From Rhodoferax sp. (GTDB taxonomy: Bacteria > Pseudomonadota > Gammaproteobacteria > Burkholderiales > Burkholderiaceae_C), in NCBI GenBank assembly GCA_024236015.1, contig JACKLK010000007.1, positions 186,001 to 250,000 of the forward strand: DNA of 64,000 bases, in the 5' to 3' direction. The translations under genes and the position numbers were made by a program. The notes under the pieces are model-generated. The model saw only the letters and a list, made by a program, of their open reading frames with translations. It did no database searches and had not been told where the DNA came from. Position 1 is the first letter of the stretch, and every line of letters starts with the position of its first letter. This document shows positions 34,756 to 44,818 of this stretch, piece after piece.

Positions 34756-36305
34756 CGACGACGATGCAGCCGCTGCAAGACACCAACGTGCTGGTCCTGG
34801 GCCTGGGCAGTTCCGGCCTGGCCATGGCCCGCTGGTGCGCGCGCCAGGGCGCCGCATCGGTCACGGTGGCCGATACCCGCGAAACCCCGCCCCAGCTGGC
34901 GGCCCTGCGCGCGGCCGTGCCCGACGCCCGCTTCGTGCACGGCGCACTCGACGCCGCGCTGCTGCAACCCGTGCGAGCCGACCTGCTGCTCAAGAGCCCC
35001 GGCCTGACGCCGGCCCAGGTGGCAGCGGTGGTCGAAGCGACCCGCGCCGACGGCATCCCGGTGGCCGGGGAACTGGACCTGTTCACGCAGGCCCTGGCCG
35101 GATTGCGCGACACCCAGGCCTACGCGCCGCAGATCCTGGCCGTGACCGGCACCAACGGCAAGACCACGGTCGCCTCGCTGACCGCACAACTGGTCGAACG
35201 CGCCGGCAAGACCGTGGCGCTGGCCGGCAACATCGGCCCGACCCTGCTCGACACGCTGGTGCAGCACCTGGACGACGACACCCTGCCCCAGGTCTGGGTG
35301 ATCGAGCTGTCGAGCTTCCAGCTCGCCGACATGGCCGCACCCGCTCCGCACGACGCGACGCCGGCGTTCGAACCCACGGCCGCCTGCGTGCTGAACCTGA
35401 GCCAGGACCACCTGGACTGGCACGGCGACATGGCGTCCTATGCCGCGGCCAAGGCCCGGATCTTCGGCAGTCAGGCGCTGATGGTGCTCAACCGCGACGA
35501 CCCGGCCGTGATGGCGATGCTGCCGGCGCCGGTCAAGGGGCGCGCCGTGCGCCGCAGCACCAGTGTCGGCGCCGGCGTGCCCACGCAGCCGGGCGCATTC
35601 GGGCTGGAGAAGGTCAACGGCATGGTCTGGCTGGTCCGGGCGCAGGAGCTCGACCCCACGATCAAGCTGCGCAAGGGCCAGGAGCCCGAGGAGTTGCACA
35701 TGCAACGCCTGATGCCGGCCGAGGCGCTGCGCATCCGCGGCCAGCACAACGCGGTCAATGCGCTGACGGCGCTGGCACTGGCGGCCGAGGCCGGTTGCAC
35801 GCTGGCCCCGGTGTTGTACGGGCTGCGCGAGTACCACGGCGAACCGCACCGCGTCGAGTCGGTTGCCGTCGTCGACGAGATCGAATATTTCGACGACAGC
35901 AAGGGCACGAATGTCGGCGCCACCGCCGCTGCGCTGGCCGGACTGGGCGCCGAACGCAAGCTGGTACCCATCCTGGGCGGCGACGGCAAGGGGCAGGACT
36001 TCTCGCCGCTGCGCGAACCGATCCGCCGCGCCGCTCGCGCCGTGGTGCTGATCGGCCGCGACGCGCCGGCGATCCGCGCCGCGCTCGAGGGCTGCGGCGT
36101 GAAACTGGTCGATGCGCGCGACATGCACCACGCCGTCGACGAGGCCCGCCGCCTGGCCCACGCCGGCGACGCGGTGTTGCTTTCACCGGCATGCGCCAGC
36201 TTCGACATGTTCGACAACTACGAACACCGCGCACGCGTGTTCGTCGACGCCGTGCACGCCCTGGCCGAAGACAGCGGCCAGCTGTCCCAGGGAGGGATGG
36301 CATGA
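34752..36305 (+). CDS. murD: UDP-MurNAc-L-Ala--D-Glu ligase
   Basis: Adds D-glutamate to UDP-MurNAc-L-Ala. It has 517 residues from GTG 34752 (GTGA overlap with mraY); ATG 34764, which gives MQPLQDTNVLVLGLG, is the alternative and fits homologues as well. Gly-rich NVLVLGLGSSGLAMARW, ATP loop VTGTNGKTTVASL, VLNLSQDHLDWHG and LSPACASFDMF are in family order. At about 518 residues it is longer than the 438 of E. coli; inserts lie around residues 250-330. Confidence 0.96.
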   Translation: MTTTMQPLQDTNVLVLGLGSSGLAMARWCARQGAASVTVADTRETPPQLAALRAAVPDARFVHGALDAALLQPVRADLLLKSPGLTPAQVAAVVEATRADGIPVAGELDLFTQALAGLRDTQAYAPQILAVTGTNGKTTVASLTAQLVERAGKTVALAGNIGPTLLDTLVQHLDDDTLPQVWVIELSSFQLADMAAPAPHDATPAFEPTAACVLNLSQDHLDWHGDMASYAAAKARIFGSQALMVLNRDDPAVMAMLPAPVKGRAVRRSTSVGAGVPTQPGAFGLEKVNGMVWLVRAQELDPTIKLRKGQEPEELHMQRLMPAEALRIRGQHNAVNALTALALAAEAGCTLAPVLYGLREYHGEPHRVESVAVVDEIEYFDDSKGTNVGATAAALAGLGAERKLVPILGGDGKGQDFSPLREPIRRAARAVVLIGRDAPAIRAALEGCGVKLVDARDMHHAVDEARRLAHAGDAVLLSPACASFDMFDNYEHRARVFVDAVHALAEDSGQLSQGGMA

Positions 36306-36355
36306 GCGCCATGGCGACTCCCGCAGCACGCCACCACGCGGAGGTGCGACCATGA
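36302..36355 (+). CDS. 17-codon mini-ORF bridging murD and ftsW
   Basis: MSAMATPAARHHAEVRP. Its ATG overlaps the murD stop (ATGA at 36302) and its TGA overlaps the ftsW ATG (ATGA at 36352). It therefore fills the whole intergenic space and would hand ribosomes from murD to ftsW. The first 10 bases (ATGAGCGCCA) are identical to those at the ftsW start 50 bases later. The GGAGGT before ftsW lies inside it. Whether the peptide matters is unknown. Confidence 0.45.
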   Translation: MSAMATPAARHHAEVRP

Positions 36356-37614
36356 GCGCCACCTGGGAGCGCATGCGCGGCTTCGGCGCCAGCCTGTGGC
36401 CGCAGGCCTGGACGCGCGGCGAGACGATCCCGGTGCGCCTGGGCCGGGTGCAGCCCGGCAGCCTGCAGGCCCCGGTGCGCCTGCAGAGCTTCGACCAGGT
36501 GCTGGTGTGGGTCACGGTCGCCTTGCTCGCGTGGGGTCTGGTGATGGTGTATTCGGCCACCATCGCGCTGCCGGACAACCCGAAGTTCGCGCGGTATGCG
36601 CACACCCACTTCCTGGTGCGCCACCTGTTGTGGCTGGGTGTGGCTTTCGTGGCGGCCCTGATCGCGTTCCAGATCCCGGTGGCCACCTGGGAGAAGGCGG
36701 CACCGTGGCTGTTTGTCGGCGCGCTGGTGCTGCTGGTGGCGGTGCTGATCCCGCAACTGGGCAAGGGCGTCAACGGCGCCCGGCGCTGGCTGGTGCTCGG
36801 ACCGATCAGTTTCCAGCCCTCGGAGCTGGCCAAGTTCGCGGTGCTGCTGTATGCGGCCGACTACATGGTGCGCAAGATGGACGTCAAGGAGCGCTTCTTC
36901 CGCGCCGTGTTGCCGATGGCGGTGGCGATCGCGGTCGTCGGCGTGTTGCTGCTGGCCGAGCCGGACATGGGCGCCTTCATGGTGATCGCGGTGATCGCGA
37001 TGGGCATCCTGTTCCTGGGCGGTGTCAATGCGCGCATGTTCTTCCTGATCGCCGCCACGCTGGTGGTGGCGTTCTCGATGATGATCATGTTCAGCGAATG
37101 GCGCCGCGAGCGCATCTTCGCGTACCTCGATCCGTGGAGCGCCGAATATGCGCTGGGCAAGGGTTACCAGCTGTCGCATTCGCTGATCGCGATCGGGCGT
37201 GGCGAGATCTTCGGTGTCGGCCTGGGCGGCAGCGTCGAGAAGCTGCACTGGCTGCCCGAAGCCCATACCGACTTCCTGCTGGCCGTGATCGGCGAGGAGT
37301 TCGGCCTGGTCGGCGTCCTGTGCCTGATCGGCCTGTTCGTGTGGCTGACCCGGCGCATGATCCATATCGGCCGCCAGGCCATCGCGCTCGACCGCATCTT
37401 CGCCGGCCTCGTGGCCCAGGGCGTGGGCATCTGGATCGGCTTCCAGGCCTTCATCAACATGGGCGTGAACCTGGGCGCCTTGCCGACCAAGGGCCTGACG
37501 CTGCCGCTGATGAGCTTCGGCGGTACCGCCATCCTGGTCAACCTGGTGGCGATCGCCGTGGTGTTGCGCATCGACATCGAAAGCCGCCAACTGATGCACG
37601 GAGGCAGGCCATGA
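36352..37614 (+). CDS. ftsW: Septal peptidoglycan polymerase FtsW
   Basis: SEDS-family glycosyltransferase partner of FtsI. It has 420 residues from ATG 36352 with GGAGGT 6-11 bases upstream. About ten membrane spans follow a 45-residue cytosolic N-terminus. Conserved PQLGKGVNGARRWL, PSELAKFAVLLYAAD, LLLAEPDMGAF, HWLPEAHTDFLLAVIGEEFG and PLMSFGGTA are present. Overlaps murG by 4 bases. Confidence 0.96.
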   Translation: MSATWERMRGFGASLWPQAWTRGETIPVRLGRVQPGSLQAPVRLQSFDQVLVWVTVALLAWGLVMVYSATIALPDNPKFARYAHTHFLVRHLLWLGVAFVAALIAFQIPVATWEKAAPWLFVGALVLLVAVLIPQLGKGVNGARRWLVLGPISFQPSELAKFAVLLYAADYMVRKMDVKERFFRAVLPMAVAIAVVGVLLLAEPDMGAFMVIAVIAMGILFLGGVNARMFFLIAATLVVAFSMMIMFSEWRRERIFAYLDPWSAEYALGKGYQLSHSLIAIGRGEIFGVGLGGSVEKLHWLPEAHTDFLLAVIGEEFGLVGVLCLIGLFVWLTRRMIHIGRQAIALDRIFAGLVAQGVGIWIGFQAFINMGVNLGALPTKGLTLPLMSFGGTAILVNLVAIAVVLRIDIESRQLMHGGRP

Positions 37615-38900
37615 ATCGCGCCCATCCGCTGCACGAGCAAGCCGGTGCCCTGCAGGTCGCCGGCAGCGCCGTGGCGATCGACCCCATGGCCACGGCACTG
37701 ATCACCCAGACCGACACTGGCCGGCGCGTGGGCGACGACGAACCGGCGACGCCGGCCGCCGCCGCCAGCACCAGTTCCGCCGGTTCCGCCGGTGCCACGG
37801 CGCCGGTGCGCTCGGGCGCCGCGCGCCGCACCGCGCTGGTGATGGCCGGCGGTACCGGCGGTCACATCTTCCCGGGACTGGCGGTGGCCCATGAGTTGCG
37901 CGCGCGCGGCTGGGACGTGCACTGGCTCGGCGGCAGCGGCAGCACGCACACGCCGAGCATGGAGAGCCGCCTGGTTCCGCCGCAGGGTTTCGCCTTCGCG
38001 TCGCTGGATTTCTCCGGCGTGCGCGGCAAGGGCCTGTTGACACTGGGTCTGCTGCCGCTGCGCCTGCTGCGCGCGTTCTGGCAAAGCATCCGGGTGCTGC
38101 GCCGGGTACGGCCCGACGTCGTCGTCGGGCTTGGCGGCTACATCACCTTCCCCGCCGGCATGATGGCCGTGCTGCTGGGCAAGCCGCTGGTGCTGCACGA
38201 ACAGAACTCGGTCGCCGGCATGGCCAACCGCGTCCTCGCCGGTGTCGCCGACCGGGTCTACACCGCGTTCCCGGACGTGTTGCGCCGCGCGCACTGGGTC
38301 GGCAACCCGCTGCGCCAGGCCTTCGTCGACCAGCCCGCGCCGGCACAGCGGTTCGCCGCACGCAGCGGGCCGTTGCGGGTACTGGTGGTGGGCGGCAGCC
38401 TGGGCGCGCGGGCACTCAACGACATCGTGCCGCAGGCGCTGGCGCTGCTGCCGCAGGAACAGCGGCCGATCGTGACCCACCAGAGTGGCAGCAGCCAGAT
38501 CGACGCCTTGCGCAACAACTATGCGCAGGCCGGCGTGCAGGCCGAGCTCACGCCCTTCATCGACGACACGGCCAGTGCCTTCGCCGATGCCGACCTGGTG
38601 ATCTGCCGCGCCGGCGCCAGTACCGTGACCGAGCTCGCGGCGATCGGCGCCGCGGCGCTGTTCATTCCCCTGCCCTCGGCCGTCGACGACCACCAGAGCC
38701 GCAACGCGCGTTTCCTGGTCGAGCGCGGCGGCGGCTGGATGATGGCGCAGGCCGAACTCACGCCCGAGCGCCTGGCGCAATTCCTGGAACAGGCCACGCG
38801 CGAGAACCTGCTGGCCTGCGCATCCGCGGCGCGGCGCTGCGCCAAGACCGAGGCCACGGCCCAGGTCGTGCAGGCCTGCGAGACCTTGGTGACATCATGA
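37611..38900 (+). CDS. murG: Lipid II synthase MurG with N-terminal extension
   Basis: Adds GlcNAc to lipid I at the inner membrane face. It has 429 residues against about 355 in E. coli. The first 74 residues (rich in Ala, Thr, Ser, Gly) precede the catalytic start TALVMAGGTGGHIFPGLAVA. GGAGG 7-11 bases before the ATG and the ATGA overlap with ftsW support this long start. HEQNSVAGMANRVLA, GGSLGARALND and CRAGASTVTELAAIG are the donor and acceptor motifs. Confidence 0.95.
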   Translation: MNRAHPLHEQAGALQVAGSAVAIDPMATALITQTDTGRRVGDDEPATPAAAASTSSAGSAGATAPVRSGAARRTALVMAGGTGGHIFPGLAVAHELRARGWDVHWLGGSGSTHTPSMESRLVPPQGFAFASLDFSGVRGKGLLTLGLLPLRLLRAFWQSIRVLRRVRPDVVVGLGGYITFPAGMMAVLLGKPLVLHEQNSVAGMANRVLAGVADRVYTAFPDVLRRAHWVGNPLRQAFVDQPAPAQRFAARSGPLRVLVVGGSLGARALNDIVPQALALLPQEQRPIVTHQSGSSQIDALRNNYAQAGVQAELTPFIDDTASAFADADLVICRAGASTVTELAAIGAAALFIPLPSAVDDHQSRNARFLVERGGGWMMAQAELTPERLAQFLEQATRENLLACASAARRCAKTEATAQVVQACETLVTS

Positions 38901-40327
38901 AACACGCGATCCGGCACATCCACTTCATCGGCATCGGCGGCTCCGGCATGTCGGCCATTGCCGAGGTGCTGCTGGGCCTGGGCTACACCGTCTCGGGCTC
39001 GGACATCACCGCCAGCGCCACGCTGGAGCGCCTGGCCAGCCTGGGCATCCGGGTCTTCGTCGGCCACGACGCGGCCCATATCGAAGGCGCCGACGCGGTC
39101 GTCACGACCACGGCCGTGCACGAGGACAACCCCGAGGTGATCGAGGCCCGGGCGCGGCAGATCCCGGTGGTGCCGCGCGCCATCATGCTGGCCGAGCTGA
39201 TGCGGCTCAAGCAGGGCATCGCCATCGCCGGCACCCATGGCAAGACCACCACCACCAGCCTGGTCGCCAGCGTGCTGACCCAGGCCGGGCTGGATCCGAC
39301 CTTCGTCATCGGCGGGCGGCTCAACAGCGCGGGCGCCAATGCGCGCCTGGGCAGCGGCGACTACATCGTGGTGGAGGCCGACGAGTCCGACGCCTCGTTC
39401 CTGAACCTGCTGCCGGTGATGGCCGTCGTCACCAACATCGACGCCGACCACATGGCCACCTATGGCCACGACTTCAAGCGGCTGCAATCGGCCTTTGTCG
39501 ATTTCCTGCACCGGATGCCGTTCTACGGCACGGCGGTGTTGTGTACCGACGACCCGGCCGTCAAGGAGATCGTGCCCCAGGTGTCGTGCCCGATCACCAG
39601 CTACGGCTTCGAGGCCGACGCCCAGGTCCGCGCGGTCGACGTACGCGCCGTCGGCGGCCAGATGCATTTCACGGTGCAGCGCCGCAACGGCGTGGTACTG
39701 CCCGACCTGCCGGTGGTGCTGAACCTGGCGGGCCGGCACAACGTGCTCAACGCCTTGTCGGCGATCGCGGTGGCGGTGGAACTCAACATCCCCGACACCG
39801 CGGTGCAGCAGGCGCTGGCGGGTTTCCAGGGCGTCGGGCGCCGGTTCCAGCCTTATGGCGAGGTCGTCGGCAGCCATGGCGGGCGCTTCACGCTGGTCGA
39901 CGACTACGGCCACCATCCGGTCGAAATGGCCGCGACCATCGCGGCCGCCCGCGGCGCCTTCCCGCAGCAACGCCTGCTGCTGGCGTTCCAGCCGCACCGC
40001 TACACGCGCACCCGCGACTGCTTCGACGACTTCGTCAAGGTGATCGGCCAGGTCGACGCGGTGTTGCTGTCCGAGGTCTATCCGGCCGGCGAGGCGCCCA
40101 TCGTCGCGGCCGACGGCCGGGCCCTGGCCCGCGCGCTGCGCGTGGCCGGCCATGTCGAGCCGGTGTTCGTCGACGACATCCGCGACATGGCGCAATGCAT
40201 CCTGGACAACAGCCAGGACGGCGACGTGGTGCTGTGCATGGGCGCTGGATCGATCGGATCGGTGCCGGCACGGGTGCTCGAACTGGCCGCGGCCACCGGC
40301 ACGGCGGCACAGGAGACAACCGCATGA
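38897..40327 (+). CDS. murC: UDP-MurNAc--L-alanine ligase
   Basis: First amino-acid ligase of the peptidoglycan precursor route. It has 476 residues. HFIGIGGSGMSAIAEVL binds UDP-MurNAc; AGTHGKTTTTSLVAS is the ATP loop; VVEADESDASFL and VDDYGHHPVEM complete the active site. Overlaps murG (ATGA) and ddl (ATGA). Confidence 0.97.
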   Translation: MKHAIRHIHFIGIGGSGMSAIAEVLLGLGYTVSGSDITASATLERLASLGIRVFVGHDAAHIEGADAVVTTTAVHEDNPEVIEARARQIPVVPRAIMLAELMRLKQGIAIAGTHGKTTTTSLVASVLTQAGLDPTFVIGGRLNSAGANARLGSGDYIVVEADESDASFLNLLPVMAVVTNIDADHMATYGHDFKRLQSAFVDFLHRMPFYGTAVLCTDDPAVKEIVPQVSCPITSYGFEADAQVRAVDVRAVGGQMHFTVQRRNGVVLPDLPVVLNLAGRHNVLNALSAIAVAVELNIPDTAVQQALAGFQGVGRRFQPYGEVVGSHGGRFTLVDDYGHHPVEMAATIAAARGAFPQQRLLLAFQPHRYTRTRDCFDDFVKVIGQVDAVLLSEVYPAGEAPIVAADGRALARALRVAGHVEPVFVDDIRDMAQCILDNSQDGDVVLCMGAGSIGSVPARVLELAAATGTAAQETTA

Positions 40328-41304
40328 CGCAGCAGACCCCGACAGCCCTGGGCAAGGTCGCCGTGCTGATGGGCGGCGCCTCGGCCGAACACGAGATCTC
40401 GATGCTCTCGGGCGCGGGCGTGCTGGAGGCGCTGCGCGATCGCGGCGTCGATGCCCATGCCTTCGATCCGTCCGAGCGGCCCATGGAGGCCTTGCGCACC
40501 GAGGGTTTCGCACGCTGCTTCATCGCGCTGCATGGCCGCTTCGGCGAGGACGGCACGGTGCAGGGCGCGCTGGAGCTGATGGGTATTCCCTATACCGGCT
40601 CGGGCGTCATGGCCAGTGCGATCGCGATCGACAAGACCATGACCAAGCGCGTGTGGATCGCCGAGGGCCTGCCGACGCCGGCCTACCGCTTGCTGCGCGC
40701 CGGCGACGACCCGCAGCAGTTCGCCGCGCTGCCCGAGCGCTTCGGCCTGCCGCTGATCGTCAAGCCGGCCCGCGAAGGCTCGTCGATCGGCGTGACCAAG
40801 GTGACGGAGCGCGCGCAGCTGACGGGTGCGATCGAACAGGCGCTGGCCATGGACGCCGACGTGTTGTGCGAGCAGTTCATCTCCGGCGACGAGGTCACCT
40901 GCCCCGTGATCGGCATCGGCGACACGGCCCGCGCGCTGCCGGTGATCCGCATCGTGGCTCCCGAGGGCAACTACGACTACCAGAACAAGTATTTCACCGA
41001 CGACACCCAGTACCTGGTGCCCTGCGGCCTGCCTCCCGGCGAGGAGCAGCGGATCCAGCAGCTGGCGCTGCACGCCTATCGGGTGCTCGGTTGCCGCGGC
41101 TGGGGCCGGGTCGACGTGATGATCGACGCCGCGACGCGCGCGCCCAGCCTGCTCGAGATCAACACCTCGCCGGGCATGACCAGCCATTCGCTGGTGCCGA
41201 TGTCGGCGCGTGCGGCCGGCATCAGCTACGAGGACCTGTGCCTGCAGCTGCTGCAGCAGGCCACGCTGGACAATCCGCGCGCCGCCGTGAAGGGACGCTC
41301 ATGA
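40324..41304 (+). CDS. ddl: D-alanine--D-alanine ligase
   Basis: ATP-grasp ligase that makes D-Ala-D-Ala for MurF. It has 326 residues. KVAVLMGGASAEHEISMLSG at the start, LHGRFGEDGTVQGALE, KPAREGSSIGVTKV, LCEQFISGDEVTCPV and LLEINTSPGMTSHSLVP are family motifs. Its place in the dcw cluster makes it the DdlB-type copy. Overlaps murC and ftsQ by 4 bases each. Confidence 0.96.
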   Translation: MTQQTPTALGKVAVLMGGASAEHEISMLSGAGVLEALRDRGVDAHAFDPSERPMEALRTEGFARCFIALHGRFGEDGTVQGALELMGIPYTGSGVMASAIAIDKTMTKRVWIAEGLPTPAYRLLRAGDDPQQFAALPERFGLPLIVKPAREGSSIGVTKVTERAQLTGAIEQALAMDADVLCEQFISGDEVTCPVIGIGDTARALPVIRIVAPEGNYDYQNKYFTDDTQYLVPCGLPPGEEQRIQQLALHAYRVLGCRGWGRVDVMIDAATRAPSLLEINTSPGMTSHSLVPMSARAAGISYEDLCLQLLQQATLDNPRAAVKGRS

Positions 41305-42086
41305 GCGAAGCCTTCACCCCCCCGTTCGACGTGCGCCTGATGAACATGACGGCCAGCGCGCTGCTGGCCTTGTTCGGGCTGTTCACGCTGGCGGCGCTGG
41401 TGCAGTGGGCGGCCCACCACCGGGTGTTCTCGATCACGTCCATCCGGGTCAGTGGCCAGGTGGTGCACAACAACGTGCCGACGCTGCGTGCCAATGTCAC
41501 GCCGCGGCTGGCGGGCAACTTCTTCACGCTCGACCTGGCCAGCACCCGCCAGGCCTTCGAGAACCTGCCCTGGGTGCGGCGGGCGGTGGTGCGCCGGGTG
41601 TTCCCCAACCGTATCGCCGTGGAACTGCAGGAACACCAGGCGGTGGCGTACTGGGGCGCCGAGGAAGCCTCGCGCCTGCTCAACAACTTCGGCGAGGTGT
41701 TCGAGGCCAACGTGGGCGAGGTCGAGCAGGAGTCGCTGCCGCGCCTGGACGGGCCGGCCGGCCAGGAGCCGCAGGTGCTGGCGATGTACCAGGCGCTGCA
41801 GCCGCTGTTCGCGGCGCTGGAGCTGGGCATCGAGGAACTCGTGCTCAGCGGCCGCGGCGGCTGGACCGTGCGGCTGGACACCGGGGCCGCGATCGAATTG
41901 GGCCGCGGCAGCGACGCGGAGGTGATCGCGCGCACGAACCGATTCGTGCGCACCCTGCCCCAGGTCACGTCGCGTTACGACCGCCGCCCCGACGCGGTCG
42001 AGACGGCCGACCTGCGGCATGCGGACGGATACGCGTTGCGGCTGCGCGGCGTGAGCACCGTGGTCAACGAGAGTCAGAAGAAGTAG
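41301..42086 (+). CDS. ftsQ: Cell division protein FtsQ
   Basis: Divisome scaffold of the FtsQLB complex. It has 261 residues: short cytosolic N-terminus, one membrane span (residues 17-37, ASALLALFGLFTLAALVQWA), then the POTRA domain (SITSIRVSGQVVHNNVPTLR) and the beta domain ending in YDRRPDAVETADLRHADGYALRL. The 4-base overlap with ddl couples it to the wall enzymes. ftsA follows after 20 bases. Confidence 0.94.
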   Translation: MSEAFTPPFDVRLMNMTASALLALFGLFTLAALVQWAAHHRVFSITSIRVSGQVVHNNVPTLRANVTPRLAGNFFTLDLASTRQAFENLPWVRRAVVRRVFPNRIAVELQEHQAVAYWGAEEASRLLNNFGEVFEANVGEVEQESLPRLDGPAGQEPQVLAMYQALQPLFAALELGIEELVLSGRGGWTVRLDTGAAIELGRGSDAEVIARTNRFVRTLPQVTSRYDRRPDAVETADLRHADGYALRLRGVSTVVNESQKK

Positions 42087-42106
42087 CGCTAACAACAGGT
42101 ATCGAT

Positions 42107-43336
42107 ATGGCGAAAGAATACAAGGACCTGGTCGTGGGACTCGACATCGGCACCGCCAAGGTGATGGTGGTCGTGGCCGAGGTCATCCCGGGCGGCAAGC
42201 TCAAGCTCGCCGGCCTGGGCGTGGCCCCCAGCACCGGCATCCGCCGCGGCGTCGTGGTCAACATCGACGCCACGGTGCAGAGCATCCAGCTCGCGCTCAA
42301 GGAGGCCGAGCTGATGGCCGACTGCAAGATCACGCGGGTCTACACCGGCATCACCGGCAGCCACATCCGCGGCATCAACTCCAGCGGCATGGTCGCGATC
42401 AAGGACCGCGAGGTCACGCAGGCCGACGTGGCGCGCGTCGTGGAGACCGCCAAGGCGATCAACATCTCGACCGACCAGCGGCTGCTGCTGGTCGAGCCGC
42501 AGGAGTTCATCATCGACGGCCAGGACGTCAAGGAGCCGATCGGCATGAGCGGCATCCGGCTCGAGGCCAAGGTACACATCGTGACCGGCGCACAGAGCGC
42601 GGCCGAGAACATCATCAAGTGCGTGCGCCGCTGCGGCCTGGAGGTCGAGCAGCTGATGCTCAACCCGCTGGCCTCGAGCCTGTCGGTGCTGACCGACGAC
42701 GAACGCGAACTCGGCGTGGGCCTGGTGGACATCGGCGCGGGCACCACCGACGTGGCGATCTTCGCCAACGGCGCAATTCGCCACACCGCGGTGATCCCGA
42801 TCGCCGGCGACCTGATCACCAGCGACATCGCGATGGCGCTGCGCACGCCGACCAAGGACGCCGAGGACGTGAAGATCGACAGCGGCTGCGCCAAGCAGCT
42901 GCTGACCGACGCCGAGACCCAGGTCGAGGTGCCGGGCCTGGGCGACCGCGGCCCGCGCCTGCTCAGCCGCCAGGTACTGGCCGGCGTCATCGAGCCGCGG
43001 GTCGAGGAGATCTTCGCGCTGGTGCACCAGGTCATGCGCGACTCCGGCTTCGAGGAGGTGTTGTCCTCGGGCATCGTGCTCACCGGCGGCTCGAGCGTGA
43101 TGCCGGGCATGGTCGAACTGGGCGAGGACATCTTTCTCAAGCCGGTGCGCCGCGGCGTGCCCAAGTATTCCGGCGTACTCGCCGACATGGTGGCGCAGCC
43201 CCGGGCTGCCACCGTGATGGGACTGCTCGAGGAGGCACGCATGGCGCGCATGCGCGGCCTCAAGGTGGCCCAGAAAAGCGGCTCGATGCGCAATGCCTTC
43301 GGCACGGTGAAGGACTGGTTTGTGGGGAACTTCTGA
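42107..43336 (+). CDS. ftsA: Cell division ATPase FtsA
   Basis: Actin-like protein that tethers FtsZ to the membrane. It has 409 residues. VVGLDIGTAKVMVVVAE is the phosphate-1 loop, LVDIGAGTTDVAIF the phosphate-2 loop and GIVLTGGSSVMPGM the adenosine motif. The C-terminal amphipathic membrane-targeting helix lies at FGTVKDWFVGNF. Followed by a 197-base gap before ftsZ, the largest inside the cluster. Confidence 0.96.
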   Translation: MAKEYKDLVVGLDIGTAKVMVVVAEVIPGGKLKLAGLGVAPSTGIRRGVVVNIDATVQSIQLALKEAELMADCKITRVYTGITGSHIRGINSSGMVAIKDREVTQADVARVVETAKAINISTDQRLLLVEPQEFIIDGQDVKEPIGMSGIRLEAKVHIVTGAQSAAENIIKCVRRCGLEVEQLMLNPLASSLSVLTDDERELGVGLVDIGAGTTDVAIFANGAIRHTAVIPIAGDLITSDIAMALRTPTKDAEDVKIDSGCAKQLLTDAETQVEVPGLGDRGPRLLSRQVLAGVIEPRVEEIFALVHQVMRDSGFEEVLSSGIVLTGGSSVMPGMVELGEDIFLKPVRRGVPKYSGVLADMVAQPRAATVMGLLEEARMARMRGLKVAQKSGSMRNAFGTVKDWFVGNF

Positions 43337-43533
43337 CATGGCACACGACACCGCATACCCCATCGGCTGCCGCACGCGGGGCCCCCATGGCGACGATCAC
43401 CTGTGGCTGGCACGCGGCAGCCCCTACGGGCGATGGCGACCGGACAGACCCCCGGACCCCCGCGGCGGGAGCGGCGAACACAGTCAAACGGAACGAGCAA
43501 TTACTGGCAACTGCAATTTAGGAGAACAACATC

Positions 43534-44775
<1,242 letters not shown>

Positions 44776-44780
44776 ACCCG

Positions 44781-44806
44781 CGGCAGCGGGCACGCTGCCG
44801 AGTTTC
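44781..44806 (+). terminator. Hairpin terminator after ftsZ
   Basis: CGGCAGCG (44781-44788), loop GGCA, CGCTGCCG (44793-44800), then AGTTTCT. Perfect 8-base stem 6 bases after the ftsZ stop with a short T-rich tail. It would end the dcw transcript just before the separate lpxC -10 hexamer. Confidence 0.55.
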
Positions 44807-44818
44807 TACAATCGGGGG

